64,000 nucleotides of DNA from Polynucleobacter corsicus (lineage in GTDB: Bacteria; Pseudomonadota; Gammaproteobacteria; Burkholderiales; Burkholderiaceae): the NCBI RefSeq assembly GCF_018688255.1, contig NZ_CP061314.1:1054001-1118000 (forward strand), in the 5' to 3' direction. Of this stretch, positions 51,743-60,953 are shown one piece after another (position 1 is the first letter of the stretch; each line of letters begins with the position of its first letter). Below the pieces are notes generated by a model that was not told where the DNA came from, searched no databases, and was given only the letters and a program-made list of their open reading frames with translations. Made by a program: the position numbers and the translations under genes.

Positions 51743-52585
51743 CTAACCCTGATTCTGAGTTAAAAAAGGGGGCAACCATGAGTTAGCGAGCCAAGGTTTT
51801 GGGATCTCAAACTTATCTGGATAGGCAATTTGGGCTAAGTAGAGGCCTGCCGGAGAAAAGGTGGGAGCTGCAATACTGCGATCCTTTGCGGCCAGAACTT
51901 CCGCCATCCATTCAGGCCCTTGCTTCCCAACGCCAATCTGAATAAAGCTACCAACTAAATTACGCACCATGTGATGCAAGAAAGCATTGCCTTTGATCTT
52001 GAAATACAGCCAGGGTTCATTTGAGAAAATCTCAATGGAATACATGGTCTTCACAGGGGTCTTACTCTGACACTCTGAAGACCGGAATGAGGTGAAATCA
52101 TGCTCACCAATGAGACATTCGGCAGCGTATCTCATAGTATCAACATCAAACCAGCGATCTGCTGGAAGCATCACATAGCCGGCACGATCTGCAGCCATAG
52201 GAGAGCGACATGGCCCACCATGTAAAGCATAAATATAGGTACGCTCATGTGCTGAATATCGAGCACTAAATTCTTCAGAAACAACTTGAGCCCAGTTGAC
52301 TACGATTGATTCAGGCAAGAAGGAGTTAACCCCCCTAACCCAAGACCAGTTTTCTCGTACAACTTCAACATCAAAGTGAACGACCTGGCCTAAGGCATGA
52401 ACGCCAGTATCTGTCCTGCCCGCTGTAATTGCGCGAATAGGATTAGATTTCACCGCATTATTACCAACAAATGCAGAAATTGCTTTTTCTAATTCATCTT
52501 GAATCGTGTTCTGGTTAACCTGGGACTGCCACCCAGAGTAGGGGCTACCATCGTACTGAAGACCTAGGGCGATACGCATACTCAA
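51743..52585 (-). CDS. truA: tRNA pseudouridine(38-40) synthase
   Basis: Makes pseudouridine at positions 38-40 in the anticodon arm of many tRNAs. The 280-residue protein has the catalytic aspartate in AGRTDTGVHALGQ (about residue 60) and the conserved FLHHMVRNLVG. It begins LGLQYDGSPYSGWQSQ. It is separated from fimV by two bases, the conserved order asd-fimV-truA. Confidence 0.95.
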   Translation of the reverse strand: MSMRIALGLQYDGSPYSGWQSQVNQNTIQDELEKAISAFVGNNAVKSNPIRAITAGRTDTGVHALGQVVHFDVEVVRENWSWVRGVNSFLPESIVVNWAQVVSEEFSARYSAHERTYIYALHGGPCRSPMAADRAGYVMLPADRWFDVDTMRYAAECLIGEHDFTSFRSSECQSKTPVKTMYSIEIFSNEPWLYFKIKGNAFLHHMVRNLVGSFIQIGVGKQGPEWMAEVLAAKDRSIAAPTFSPAGLYLAQIAYPDKFEIPKPWLANSWLPPFLTQNQG

Positions 52586-52587
52586 AC

Positions 52588-53973
52588 TCAGCTATTGCGG
52601 TTTGTTAGTTCGACTAATAAGCCTTGAGCTTCTTGCGTAATGGCAGGATCTAGTGATCCGCCAATATGAACAATTTCTTGAAGGGATTTTTTTGCAGAAG
52701 AAAAGTCTTCAATAGTGATGTAAGCCTTAGCTAAATTTAACTTGACCCGAAGAGCATCAGCAAACGGATTTATCTGGGCAACAAGAGTCTCATCATCTTT
52801 TTTAACGGGGGTTAAATCGAGATCAATCCCTGCAAATAAAGCCTTTGCGCGCTCCGGCATCACACCGTGTGAAGGCTGATGCTCTTTAGAAGCGATAACT
52901 TTACTAGGCATCTCGCCTGAGAAATTACGCGCTTCAGAACGGCGTGCATTTTTTGCCAATAACCATAACGATAGGCCAGTGAGACTCATTAATAACAAAG
53001 CAAAGATCGCCGGAGCAAAACCACCCAAACCAAACGATCCATCATTTTTTTCTGCCTCAGATGACCCGCCTTTAGCTTTGTCAAGTAAACGCTGTAAATC
53101 TTCAATATTCTTTTCAAGTTCAGCTACGCGAATACGCGTTTGCTCAAGCGCTTTTTCTTGTGCGACCAAATCTTCTGTATAGCGACGCTCTTCAGAGCTA
53201 CCCTCAGCACTCGAACCAATTTTGAGTCGATCTTTAGCTGGTTCACCCGCACCATTCTTTGAGTTAGCGGAGCCTTTCAGTCCACCCTTAGCCTCGCTCT
53301 CAGATAACCACTGAGCATTTGACTCAGCTACAAATTGCTGAGCTTCTGCCGGACTAATCGAGCGCAATAAAGCTTGATTAGGCTTGTTGAGTTCAGCGCC
53401 AGCCGCCAGGCGATTAATGCTCCCGCTTGCAAAAGCGTCGGGATTAGCTTTGAATAGAGCCAACATGGTTTGATCTAAAGTGGCATCCTGCAATTGTGGC
53501 GCTAATTGTGCTGCGATTTCAGACAGCGTTTGACCGGGCCTCACCAGAATTTTCTGGGCATCGCCAAGTAATAATGTGTAAGTTTTAGTGATGCTTCCGG
53601 CAGACCAGTTCAAGTTTACTAGGACGTCCAAGAAAGGATCATCGGTCATAGGTACGGGTTCAACCGTCTCAAGCAACACTGTTAACTGATCTTGTTGATT
53701 ACGGTAAATCATTGCCTGAGGATTGAGCGCCAGTATCTTTTGAGATATCCCCAAACGATCGTAGGCAAGCTTGTTGGCAACACCAACATTTAGACTGGGC
53801 AGAGCAGATTGCTCATCAGCTCCAACCCGAACTAAGAGCTCTACCTTAAGGGGCTCACCAGGCTTAGAAAGTAGTTTTGGGGAGCCAAGAGAAATGGCTC
53901 CTACGGCACAGGACCAACTTAAACAAATTAAACAAAGCGCTTTTGCAAGCTGAATCTGGCTAAATCTCAACAT
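52588..53973 (-). CDS. FimV-like pilus/polarity protein with LysM domain
   Basis: A 461-residue protein with a signal peptide (cleavage near VGA, about residue 26), a beta-rich domain, a LysM-like segment (about 145-205, VRPGQTLSEIAAQL), a coiled coil (about 270-300), one membrane helix (about 320-340) and a C-terminal cytoplasmic region with a TPR-like repeat (FSSAKKSLQEIVHIGG). FimV organises polar machinery including type IV pili. It is much shorter than the Pseudomonas protein (over 900 residues). Overlaps the asd stop by one base (TAATG). Confidence 0.85.
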   Translation of the reverse strand: MLRFSQIQLAKALCLICLSWSCAVGAISLGSPKLLSKPGEPLKVELLVRVGADEQSALPSLNVGVANKLAYDRLGISQKILALNPQAMIYRNQQDQLTVLLETVEPVPMTDDPFLDVLVNLNWSAGSITKTYTLLLGDAQKILVRPGQTLSEIAAQLAPQLQDATLDQTMLALFKANPDAFASGSINRLAAGAELNKPNQALLRSISPAEAQQFVAESNAQWLSESEAKGGLKGSANSKNGAGEPAKDRLKIGSSAEGSSEERRYTEDLVAQEKALEQTRIRVAELEKNIEDLQRLLDKAKGGSSEAEKNDGSFGLGGFAPAIFALLLMSLTGLSLWLLAKNARRSEARNFSGEMPSKVIASKEHQPSHGVMPERAKALFAGIDLDLTPVKKDDETLVAQINPFADALRVKLNLAKAYITIEDFSSAKKSLQEIVHIGGSLDPAITQEAQGLLVELTNRNS

Positions 53974-55130
53974 TAGCGCTCTAACAAAATGCGGAGCATA
54001 CGGCGCAATGGCTCAGCTGCACCCCACAAGAGTTGATCGCCGACAGTAAAAGCGCCGAGGTATTCCGGCCCCATCGCCATTTTATGCAAACGACCAATTG
54101 GAACTGTCAAGGTACCACTAATTGCAGCCGGAGATAATTCACGCTCGGTTGTCTCGCGATCATTTGGAATCACTTTGACCCATTGGTTATCGCTAGCCAA
54201 GATTGCTTCAATCTCTTTTAATGGAATATCTTTTTTAAGTTTGACCGTTAAGCCTTGTGAGTGACAACGCATTGCACCAACACGAACACATAATCCATCG
54301 ATTGGAATGCTTCCAGGCGTTCTAAATGCAGGTCTACCCAAGATCTTATTAAACTCAGCGCCGCCCTTCCACTCTTCTTTGGTTTGGCCATTCTCAACAG
54401 GGACATCAATCCAAGGAATCAAACTGCCTGCTAAAGGTGTATTGCGAAAGTTTTTCTTTGGAAAATCAGGGGATCGTAAAGTCTCGGTAATTTTACGATC
54501 AATATCCAGAATCCAGGATGAAGGGTCGGCCAACTCAGTTGCTACGCTATCGCGCAATGCCCCCATCTGCAATAGTAGCTCGCGCATATTTTGCGCTCCA
54601 GCACCAGAAGCCGCTTGATAAGTCATGGCACTGATCCACTCAACCATATCGGCTTTCACCAACCCACCCATAGCCATCATCATTAAACTGACAGTACAGT
54701 TGCTTCCAATCCAGTTTTTTCCGCCAGCTGCTAATGCTTTATCAATCACTGGACGATTTACTGGATCAAGCACCAGGACCGCATCATCCTTCATGCGCAA
54801 TGCACTTGCCGCATCAATCCAATGACCTTGCCAATCGGCAGCACGTAACTGAGGGAAGATCTCATTGGTGTAATCACCGCCCTGGCAAGTCAAAATAATG
54901 TCGCAACGTGCAAGCGCCTTGATGTCATTCGCATCTAGCAAGATATTTTCACTCTTAGTGACTTTTTGACCATTTAAGAGTGGAACTGCACCACCGGCCT
55001 GACTGGTGCTGAAAAATACAGGCTCAATTAAATCAAAATCCTTTTCAGCCAGCATTCTCTCCATGAGAACGCTACCAACCATACCGCGCCAACCGACTAA
55101 GCCTACTAAAGGAGTTTTTGTATTTGACAT
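53973..55130 (-). CDS. asd: Aspartate-semialdehyde dehydrogenase
   Basis: Converts aspartyl phosphate to aspartate semialdehyde for lysine, methionine, threonine and diaminopimelate. The 385-residue protein from the ATG at 55130 (MSNTKTPLVGLVGWRGMVGSVL) has the NADP-binding motif GWRGMVGS, the catalytic cysteine in NWIGSNCTVSLMMMA and the catalytic His in RVGAMRCHSQGL. A three-codon longer start (55139) is less typical. Coupled to fimV. Confidence 0.95.
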   Translation of the reverse strand: MSNTKTPLVGLVGWRGMVGSVLMERMLAEKDFDLIEPVFFSTSQAGGAVPLLNGQKVTKSENILLDANDIKALARCDIILTCQGGDYTNEIFPQLRAADWQGHWIDAASALRMKDDAVLVLDPVNRPVIDKALAAGGKNWIGSNCTVSLMMMAMGGLVKADMVEWISAMTYQAASGAGAQNMRELLLQMGALRDSVATELADPSSWILDIDRKITETLRSPDFPKKNFRNTPLAGSLIPWIDVPVENGQTKEEWKGGAEFNKILGRPAFRTPGSIPIDGLCVRVGAMRCHSQGLTVKLKKDIPLKEIEAILASDNQWVKVIPNDRETTERELSPAAISGTLTVPIGRLHKMAMGPEYLGAFTVGDQLLWGAAEPLRRMLRILLER

Positions 55131-55183
55131 GATGAGCAACTATCTATTCAGGGTGTTGAAATATTTTCGAGCGTAAGTAGTTC

Positions 55184-56257
55184 TTATTTAGAAAGAGCGG
55201 CAACTACAGCATCGCCCATTTCAACGGTAGAAACTTTTTTTGTACCTTCGGTGTAGATATCGGCGGTACGTAAACCTTGAGATAAAACCTTTTGAACTGC
55301 CGCCTCAATACGATCAGCTTGGTCAGGCAAACCCAGTGAGTAACGTAGCATCATGGCAGCAGAAAGAATTGTTGCCAGTGGATTAGCAATACCCTTCCCC
55401 GCGATATCTGGTGCTGAGCCGTGACTTGGCTCATACAAGCCCTTATTGTTTTTATCCAATGAAGCGGATGGCAACATGCCAATGGAGCCGGTCAGCATCG
55501 AAGCTTCATCCGAGAGAATATCGCCAAACAAATTACCAGTCACCACCACATCAAATGCCTTAGGTGCCTTCACTAATTGCATGGCAGCGTTATCAACATA
55601 CATATGCGTTAACTCAACATCTGGATATTCTTTGCCAACACGAATCATGACATCTCGCCACAACTGTGAAGTCTCTAAAACATTGGCCTTATCCACGCTA
55701 CATACCTTTTTCCCACGCTTACGGGCTGCTTCAAAGGCTACGCGGCCAATACGCTCTACCTCAGGCTCGCTGTAATGCATCATGTCGAAGCCTTCGCGTG
55801 CACCCTTAAATAAAGGCAATTCAGAGGTACGAATACCCCGTGGTTGACCAAAGTAGATATCGCCATTCAGTTCGCGAATAATCAATATATCCAGGCCGCT
55901 CACAATTTCAGGTTTTAAGCTTGATGCAGCTGTAAGCTCGTCATAACAAATAGCAGGTCTAAAGTTGGCAAACAGTTCAAGATGTTTGCGCAAACCCAAG
56001 ATGGCTTGCTCTGGACGCAGTTCACGAGCCAAGGCGTCATATTTCCAGTCGCCCACAGCACCAAACAAAATAGCATCTGCTTTTTTAGCAAGCTCTAATG
56101 TTGCAGGAGGCAATGGATGACCGGCTACATCATAAGCAGCGCCACCAACTGGGGCTGACTCAAGGTCAAATTTAGGGCCGAGCGCATTTAATACCTTAAC
56201 GGCTTCAGCAACGATTTCCGGGCCGATACCATCGCCCGGTAGGACTGCAATTTTCAT
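55184..56257 (-). CDS. leuB: 3-isopropylmalate dehydrogenase
   Basis: Third enzyme of leucine synthesis, oxidising and decarboxylating 3-isopropylmalate. The 357-residue protein starts MKIAVLPGDGIGPEIVAEA, with the substrate-binding loop REQAILGLRKHLELFANFRP region, the metal/substrate aspartates in LSDEASMLTGSIG and GLYEPSHGSAPDIAGKGIANP. It follows leuD by 24 bases. Confidence 0.96.
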   Translation of the reverse strand: MKIAVLPGDGIGPEIVAEAVKVLNALGPKFDLESAPVGGAAYDVAGHPLPPATLELAKKADAILFGAVGDWKYDALARELRPEQAILGLRKHLELFANFRPAICYDELTAASSLKPEIVSGLDILIIRELNGDIYFGQPRGIRTSELPLFKGAREGFDMMHYSEPEVERIGRVAFEAARKRGKKVCSVDKANVLETSQLWRDVMIRVGKEYPDVELTHMYVDNAAMQLVKAPKAFDVVVTGNLFGDILSDEASMLTGSIGMLPSASLDKNNKGLYEPSHGSAPDIAGKGIANPLATILSAAMMLRYSLGLPDQADRIEAAVQKVLSQGLRTADIYTEGTKKVSTVEMGDAVVAALSK

Positions 56258-56281
56258 GAAAAGGCCTTTAACTCTATAAAA

Positions 56282-56929
56282 CTATGGCAATTGTGTAGCA
56301 AGCCAAGGCATCTTGAGAATGCGCTCAGCTTCGTAAGCCTTGATTTTATCTGCATGTTGCAGGGTTAAGCCAATATCGTCTAAGCCGTTTAGCAGGCAAT
56401 GCTTTCTAAATGGGGCTACGTCAAAGCTGTAGGCGGTTCCATCAGGACAGATGACTTGCTGGGCTTCTAGGTCAATTGTGAGCTGATAGCTGCTAAAAGC
56501 CAGCGTTTCATTAAATAAATGGTCAACCTGTAACTCTGTCAGGGCAATCGGTAAAAGGCCATTTTTAAAGCAATTATTATTAAAGATATCTGCAAAACTA
56601 GGGGCAATGACTGCTCTAAAGCCATATTGATCTAGAGCCCAGGGCGCATGCTCACGGGAACTACCGCAGCCAAAGTTCTTACGGGCCAGCAAAATACCGG
56701 CATCTTTATAGCGCGGTTGATTTAAAACAAAGTCTGGATTGATTGGACGTGTACTGCAGTCTTGACCAGGTTCGCCATGATCTAGATAGCGCCATTCATC
56801 AAACAAATTTTGGCCAAAACCCGTTTTCTTAATTGATTTTAAGAATTGCTTTGGGATGATGGCATCGGTATCCACATTCTCGCGATTAAGCGGAGCTACC
56901 AAGCCTTTGTATACCGTAAATTTTTCCAT
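56282..56929 (-). CDS. leuD: 3-isopropylmalate dehydratase small subunit
   Basis: Small subunit of the isomerase that turns 2- to 3-isopropylmalate, working with LeuC. The 215-residue protein has NRENVDTDAIIPKQFLK and the FGCGSSREHAPWAL segment, which lies on the active site. The small lipoprotein gene lies between it and leuC. Length is standard. Confidence 0.96.
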   Translation of the reverse strand: MEKFTVYKGLVAPLNRENVDTDAIIPKQFLKSIKKTGFGQNLFDEWRYLDHGEPGQDCSTRPINPDFVLNQPRYKDAGILLARKNFGCGSSREHAPWALDQYGFRAVIAPSFADIFNNNCFKNGLLPIALTELQVDHLFNETLAFSSYQLTIDLEAQQVICPDGTAYSFDVAPFRKHCLLNGLDDIGLTLQHADKIKAYEAERILKMPWLATQLP

Positions 56930-56957
56930 AGTGATCTTTGCTGAATATCGGCTGCGC

Positions 56958-57143
56958 TTATTTGACTGGCGTCACAACAACATCTTTCCCTTTGGTTTGG
57001 GATTGATTGGTATTGGTGTTGGCAGAATTACCACCCATAGAGTTACCCATGGTTTGCATATCTTTACCAAGACCTTCCATCATGTTGCTGCAAGCAGAAA
57101 GAATGATGCCAACAATAGCAACGATAGTTAATTTTTTAATCAT
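56958..57143 (-). CDS. Small entericidin-like lipoprotein
   Basis: A 61-residue protein that begins MIKKLTIVAIVGIILSACSNMMEGLGKDM: a lipobox (LSAC, Cys-18) and the entericidin-type N terminus with a GLGKDMQTMG amphipathic helix. The mature part is short and polar. Entericidins are small lipoproteins, some being a toxin-antidote pair; here only one appears. It lies between leuC and leuD. The start at 57143 is chosen because it gives the standard signal; eight upstream codons lack support. Confidence 0.75.
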   Translation of the reverse strand: MIKKLTIVAIVGIILSACSNMMEGLGKDMQTMGNSMGGNSANTNTNQSQTKGKDVVVTPVK

Positions 57144-57176
57144 TGTGAAAGAAGACCATTTAAACACTGTAACTCC

Positions 57177-58586
57177 TTAAGAAATCTTACGAACATCAAC
57201 AAAATGACCTTCAATCGCAGCAGCAGCAGCCATCGCTGGGCTCACTAAGTGCGTTCTTCCGCCATTACCTTGGCGACCTTCAAAGTTACGATTCGAAGTA
57301 GATGCGCAACGCTCACCAGGCTCAAGACGATCGGCATTCATTGCTAAACACATAGAGCAACCAGGCTCACGCCACTCAAAGCCAGCAGCTTTAAATACAC
57401 GATCTAAACCTTCACGCTCTGCCTGAGCTTTTACCAACCCAGAGCCAGGAACTACTAATGCCAACTTCACATTAGCAGCTACCTTCTTACCAAGACGATC
57501 AACCACCTTGGCTGCAGCACGAATATCTTCGATACGACTATTGGTGCAAGACCCGATAAATACCTTATCAATAGAGATATTGCTTAATGGGGTATTGGGA
57601 ACAAGGCCCATATATTCAAGCGCACGCTCCATTGCAGAGCGCTTGTTTGCATCGCGCTCTTTTTCGGGATCAGGAACGCGATCGCTAATAGCTAAAACCA
57701 TTTCTGGGGAAGTTCCCCAAGTTACCTGAGGAGCAATTTCTTCTGCGCGTAGCTCAACCACAGCATCAAACTGTGCATCTGAATCTGAATGCAAGGTGCG
57801 CCAATATTGCAAAGCGTGACGTAAGGCCTCGCCTTTGGGGGCGTAAGGTCTGCCTTGGATATATTCGATCGTGGTTTCATCCACTGCAACAAGTCCAGCG
57901 CGAGCACCCGCCTCAATTGCCATATTGCAGACAGTCATGCGACCCTCCATGGACAAATTGCGAATAGCTTCACCAGCAAACTCAATGGTGTAACCAGTTC
58001 CGCCTGCAGTACCGATCTTTCCAATGACGGCAAGTACGATATCTTTTGCCGTAGAGCCAGGTTGAAGGCGTCCATCAACCTTCACCAGCATGTTCTTGCT
58101 TTTTTTCATCAGCAAAGTTTGGGTAGCTAATACGTGCTCCACTTCAGATGTCCCAATACCAAAAGCCAGCGCACCAAAGGCGCCATGGGTACTAGTATGT
58201 GAATCACCGCAGACCACCGTCATGCCAGGCAAGGTTGCACCCTGCTCCGGTCCAATGACGTGAACAATCCCTTGGCGGGTATCGTTCATTTTGTATTGCG
58301 TAATTCCAAAGGCGTCGCAGTTTTGATCTAGCGTATCTACTTGTAACTTCGATATCGGGTCAGCGATCCCTTCAGAGCGATCCGTTGTTGGAACATTGTG
58401 ATCTGAAACAGCCAGATTCGCAGAGATTCGCCATACTGGACGGCCAGCTAAATTGAGCCCCTCAAAAGCCTGAGGGCTTGTTACTTCATGCAATAACTGA
58501 CGATCTATATAAATCGTGGCCGTGCCATCTTCTTCGGAATAGACGACATGGTCATCCCACAATTTGTCGTAGAGCGTGCGTAACAT
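57177..58586 (-). CDS. leuC: 3-isopropylmalate dehydratase large subunit
   Basis: An aconitase-family enzyme carrying a [4Fe-4S] cluster. The 469-residue protein has cluster cysteines in VFIGSCTNSRIEDI (about residue 347), and the pair in PGCSMCLAMNAD (about 407-410), plus VCGDSHTSTHGAFGALAFGIGTSEVEHV. The gene begins about 18 bases after the gltA stop. Confidence 0.96.
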   Translation of the reverse strand: MLRTLYDKLWDDHVVYSEEDGTATIYIDRQLLHEVTSPQAFEGLNLAGRPVWRISANLAVSDHNVPTTDRSEGIADPISKLQVDTLDQNCDAFGITQYKMNDTRQGIVHVIGPEQGATLPGMTVVCGDSHTSTHGAFGALAFGIGTSEVEHVLATQTLLMKKSKNMLVKVDGRLQPGSTAKDIVLAVIGKIGTAGGTGYTIEFAGEAIRNLSMEGRMTVCNMAIEAGARAGLVAVDETTIEYIQGRPYAPKGEALRHALQYWRTLHSDSDAQFDAVVELRAEEIAPQVTWGTSPEMVLAISDRVPDPEKERDANKRSAMERALEYMGLVPNTPLSNISIDKVFIGSCTNSRIEDIRAAAKVVDRLGKKVAANVKLALVVPGSGLVKAQAEREGLDRVFKAAGFEWREPGCSMCLAMNADRLEPGERCASTSNRNFEGRQGNGGRTHLVSPAMAAAAAIEGHFVDVRKIS

Positions 58587-58604
58587 GAATAACCTCGAAA
58601 ACTT

Positions 58605-59918
58605 TTATTTACGAACAGAGATGTTAGGAACCTTGCGTGAAGTATCTCCAACATATAGCTGGCGTGGACGACCAATCTTGTACTCAGAATCAGTAATCAT
58701 TTCTTCCCACTGAGCAATCCAGCCTACCGTTCTTGCCAAGGCAAATACACAAGTGAACATTTCGGTTGGGATGCCCAAAGCGCGCTGAACAATTCCGGAG
58801 TAGAAGTCGACGTTTGGATAGAGCTTACGGCTAACAAAATATTCATCTTCCAAAGCAATCTTCTCAAGAGTCATGGCTAACTTGAACAATGGGTCATTCT
58901 CTAGACCCAACTCTTTCAATACTTCATGACAAGTTTCACGCATCAGCTTTGCACGTGGGTCGAAGTTTTTGTAAACGCGATGACCAAAGCCCATCAAGCG
59001 AACGCTGGAGTTCTTATCTTTGACTTGGGCAATGAACTCATGAATCTTATCTACACCACCGCTAGCCTGAATGTCATTTAGCATCTCTAAGCAAGCTTCA
59101 TTTGCACCGCCGTGCGCTGGACCCCAGAGGCAAGCAATACCAGCAGAGATAGCAGCGAATGGATTGGTGCCCGACGAGCCACACAAGCGCACTGTTGAAG
59201 TAGAGGCATTTTGCTCATGGTCAGCATGCAAGGTAAAGATGCGATCTAAAGCGCGCACCAATACTGGATTGATCTTGTACTCTTCGCACGGTGTTGCAAA
59301 CATCATACGCATGAAGTTCGCCGTGTAAGACAAGGAGTTGTCTGGGTAGATGAATGGCTGCCCTACGGAATATTTATAAGACATTGCTACCAAGGTTGGC
59401 ATCTTAGCAATCAAACGAATCTGCGCAATTTCGCGAGCCTTAGGTTGACTGTAATCAATGGCGTCATGGTAAAAAGCTGCCATCGCACCAACCAAGCCAG
59501 TTAAAACAGACATTGGGTGTGCATCGCGACGGAAACCACGCAAGAAAAATTGCATTTGCTCATGAACCATCGTGTGGTGCATTACCAAATCCTCGAAATC
59601 TTTTTTCACGGCGGCATTTGGAAGCTCACCATTAATTAGAAGATAGCAAACTTCCAAGAAATCGCAGTTATGCGCAAGATCTTCAATTGGGTAACCACGA
59701 TAGAGCAACTCCCCTTTATCACCATCGATATAAGTGATTTTGCTATTGCAGGAAGCGGTAGATAAAAAACCTGAATCGTAAGTGAACTTACCGGTTTGAC
59801 CGTAAAGTTTACGAATATCAATTACATCAGGACCAACAGTGCCCTTGTAGATTGGCAAGTCGATATCTGGTGTGCCGTCCGAAAACGATAATTTTGCCTT
59901 GATGTCCGATTCAATCAT
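58605..59918 (-). CDS. gltA: Citrate synthase (type II, Gram-negative)
   Basis: Condenses oxaloacetate and acetyl-CoA. The 437-residue protein has the catalytic His in HEQNASTSTVRLCGSSGTNPF, GPAHGGANEACLEML, the GFGHRVYKNFDPRAKLM block and the N-terminal domain typical of the allosteric Gram-negative form. It lies after sdhE, in the conserved sdhCDAB-sdhE-gltA order. Confidence 0.97.
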   Translation of the reverse strand: MIESDIKAKLSFSDGTPDIDLPIYKGTVGPDVIDIRKLYGQTGKFTYDSGFLSTASCNSKITYIDGDKGELLYRGYPIEDLAHNCDFLEVCYLLINGELPNAAVKKDFEDLVMHHTMVHEQMQFFLRGFRRDAHPMSVLTGLVGAMAAFYHDAIDYSQPKAREIAQIRLIAKMPTLVAMSYKYSVGQPFIYPDNSLSYTANFMRMMFATPCEEYKINPVLVRALDRIFTLHADHEQNASTSTVRLCGSSGTNPFAAISAGIACLWGPAHGGANEACLEMLNDIQASGGVDKIHEFIAQVKDKNSSVRLMGFGHRVYKNFDPRAKLMRETCHEVLKELGLENDPLFKLAMTLEKIALEDEYFVSRKLYPNVDFYSGIVQRALGIPTEMFTCVFALARTVGWIAQWEEMITDSEYKIGRPRQLYVGDTSRKVPNISVRK

Positions 59919-59965
59919 TTCTAATCCCTAGTCATTCAAATTGATAATTACCACAACATGCTGAG

Positions 59966-60235
59966 TTATTTCTGTCTCAGCTTTTGTAAAACCCCCTTAA
60001 ACGAGGCCTCTTGAGATTCTTTTTCCAATCCAGCCACAGAATCCCTGCGACTAATTAAAAGGTCCATCAAGTCATTGTCTTCCAAAGCAAATAACAGGCT
60101 CAATACTTTTCCATCTTCTACGCTTAATTGTGAGCCATAGCGCTCAAAAAAACGCTGCAGAATAAGATCGTTTTCAAGCAAACCCCTGCGGGCATCACTC
60201 TTTAAGCGATATAACTCTGCATTACTGAGGGTCAT
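59966..60235 (-). CDS. sdhE: FAD assembly factor SdhE
   Basis: An 89-residue protein that helps attach FAD to SdhA. The signature RRGLLENDLILQRFFERYG (residues about 16-34) fits the RGxxE motif of SdhE/SDH5. The ATG overlaps the sdhB stop by four bases (ATGA), so it is coupled to the enzyme it matures. Confidence 0.94.
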   Translation of the reverse strand: MTLSNAELYRLKSDARRGLLENDLILQRFFERYGSQLSVEDGKVLSLLFALEDNDLMDLLISRRDSVAGLEKESQEASFKGVLQKLRQK

Positions 60236-60936
60236 ACGGCCCTGCGAACCATCAATTCCTTGATCTTGCCAATTGCCTTGGTTGGATTGAGATTCTTAGG
60301 GCAAACATCCACGCAGTTCATGATAGTGTGGCAACGGAATAAACGGTATGGGTCTTCTAAGTTATCTAAACGCTGCGCTGTATCTTCATCACGGCTATCT
60401 GCAATAAAGCGATAGGCCTGAAGCAAACCGGCTGGTCCAACAAACTTATCTGGATTCCACCAGAAAGATGGGCATGAAGTTGAACAAGAAGCACACAAGA
60501 TGCACTCATATAAGCCATTTAATTCTTCACGCTCTTCAGGACTCTGGAGACGCTCTTTCTCTGGGAATGGATTGTCATTAATCAAGTAAGGCTTGATGGA
60601 CAGATATTGCTTAAAGAACAAAGTCATATCGACAATCAAATCACGCACCACTGGTAAACCAGGCAATGGGCGCAATGTAATGACTTTAGGCAAGGTCAAC
60701 ATATTTGTTAAGCAAGCCAATCCGTTCTTACCGTTAATATTCATAGCATCTGAACCACACACGCCTTCACGACATGAGCGGCGATAGGTAATGCTTTCAT
60801 CCTGCTTCTTTAAAGAAATCAAGGCATCCAACAACATACGCTCACCAGTTAATTCAAGTTCGTAGCGCTCCATACGTGGCGCGGCATCGACATCTGGGTC
60901 GTAGCGGTAAATTTCAAATACACGAATATCACTCAT
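60232..60936 (-). CDS. sdhB: Succinate dehydrogenase iron-sulfur subunit
   Basis: Carries three clusters that pass electrons from SdhA to quinone. The 234-residue protein has the [2Fe-2S] cysteines in SCREGVCGSDAMNINGKNGLAC, the [4Fe-4S] cysteines in CILCASCSTSCPSFWW and the [3Fe-4S] ones in CHTIMNCVDVCPKNLNP. It follows sdhA by 17 bases. Confidence 0.97.
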   Translation of the reverse strand: MSDIRVFEIYRYDPDVDAAPRMERYELELTGERMLLDALISLKKQDESITYRRSCREGVCGSDAMNINGKNGLACLTNMLTLPKVITLRPLPGLPVVRDLIVDMTLFFKQYLSIKPYLINDNPFPEKERLQSPEEREELNGLYECILCASCSTSCPSFWWNPDKFVGPAGLLQAYRFIADSRDEDTAQRLDNLEDPYRLFRCHTIMNCVDVCPKNLNPTKAIGKIKELMVRRAV

Positions 60937-60953
60937 TTTTAATTTCTCTTCAC

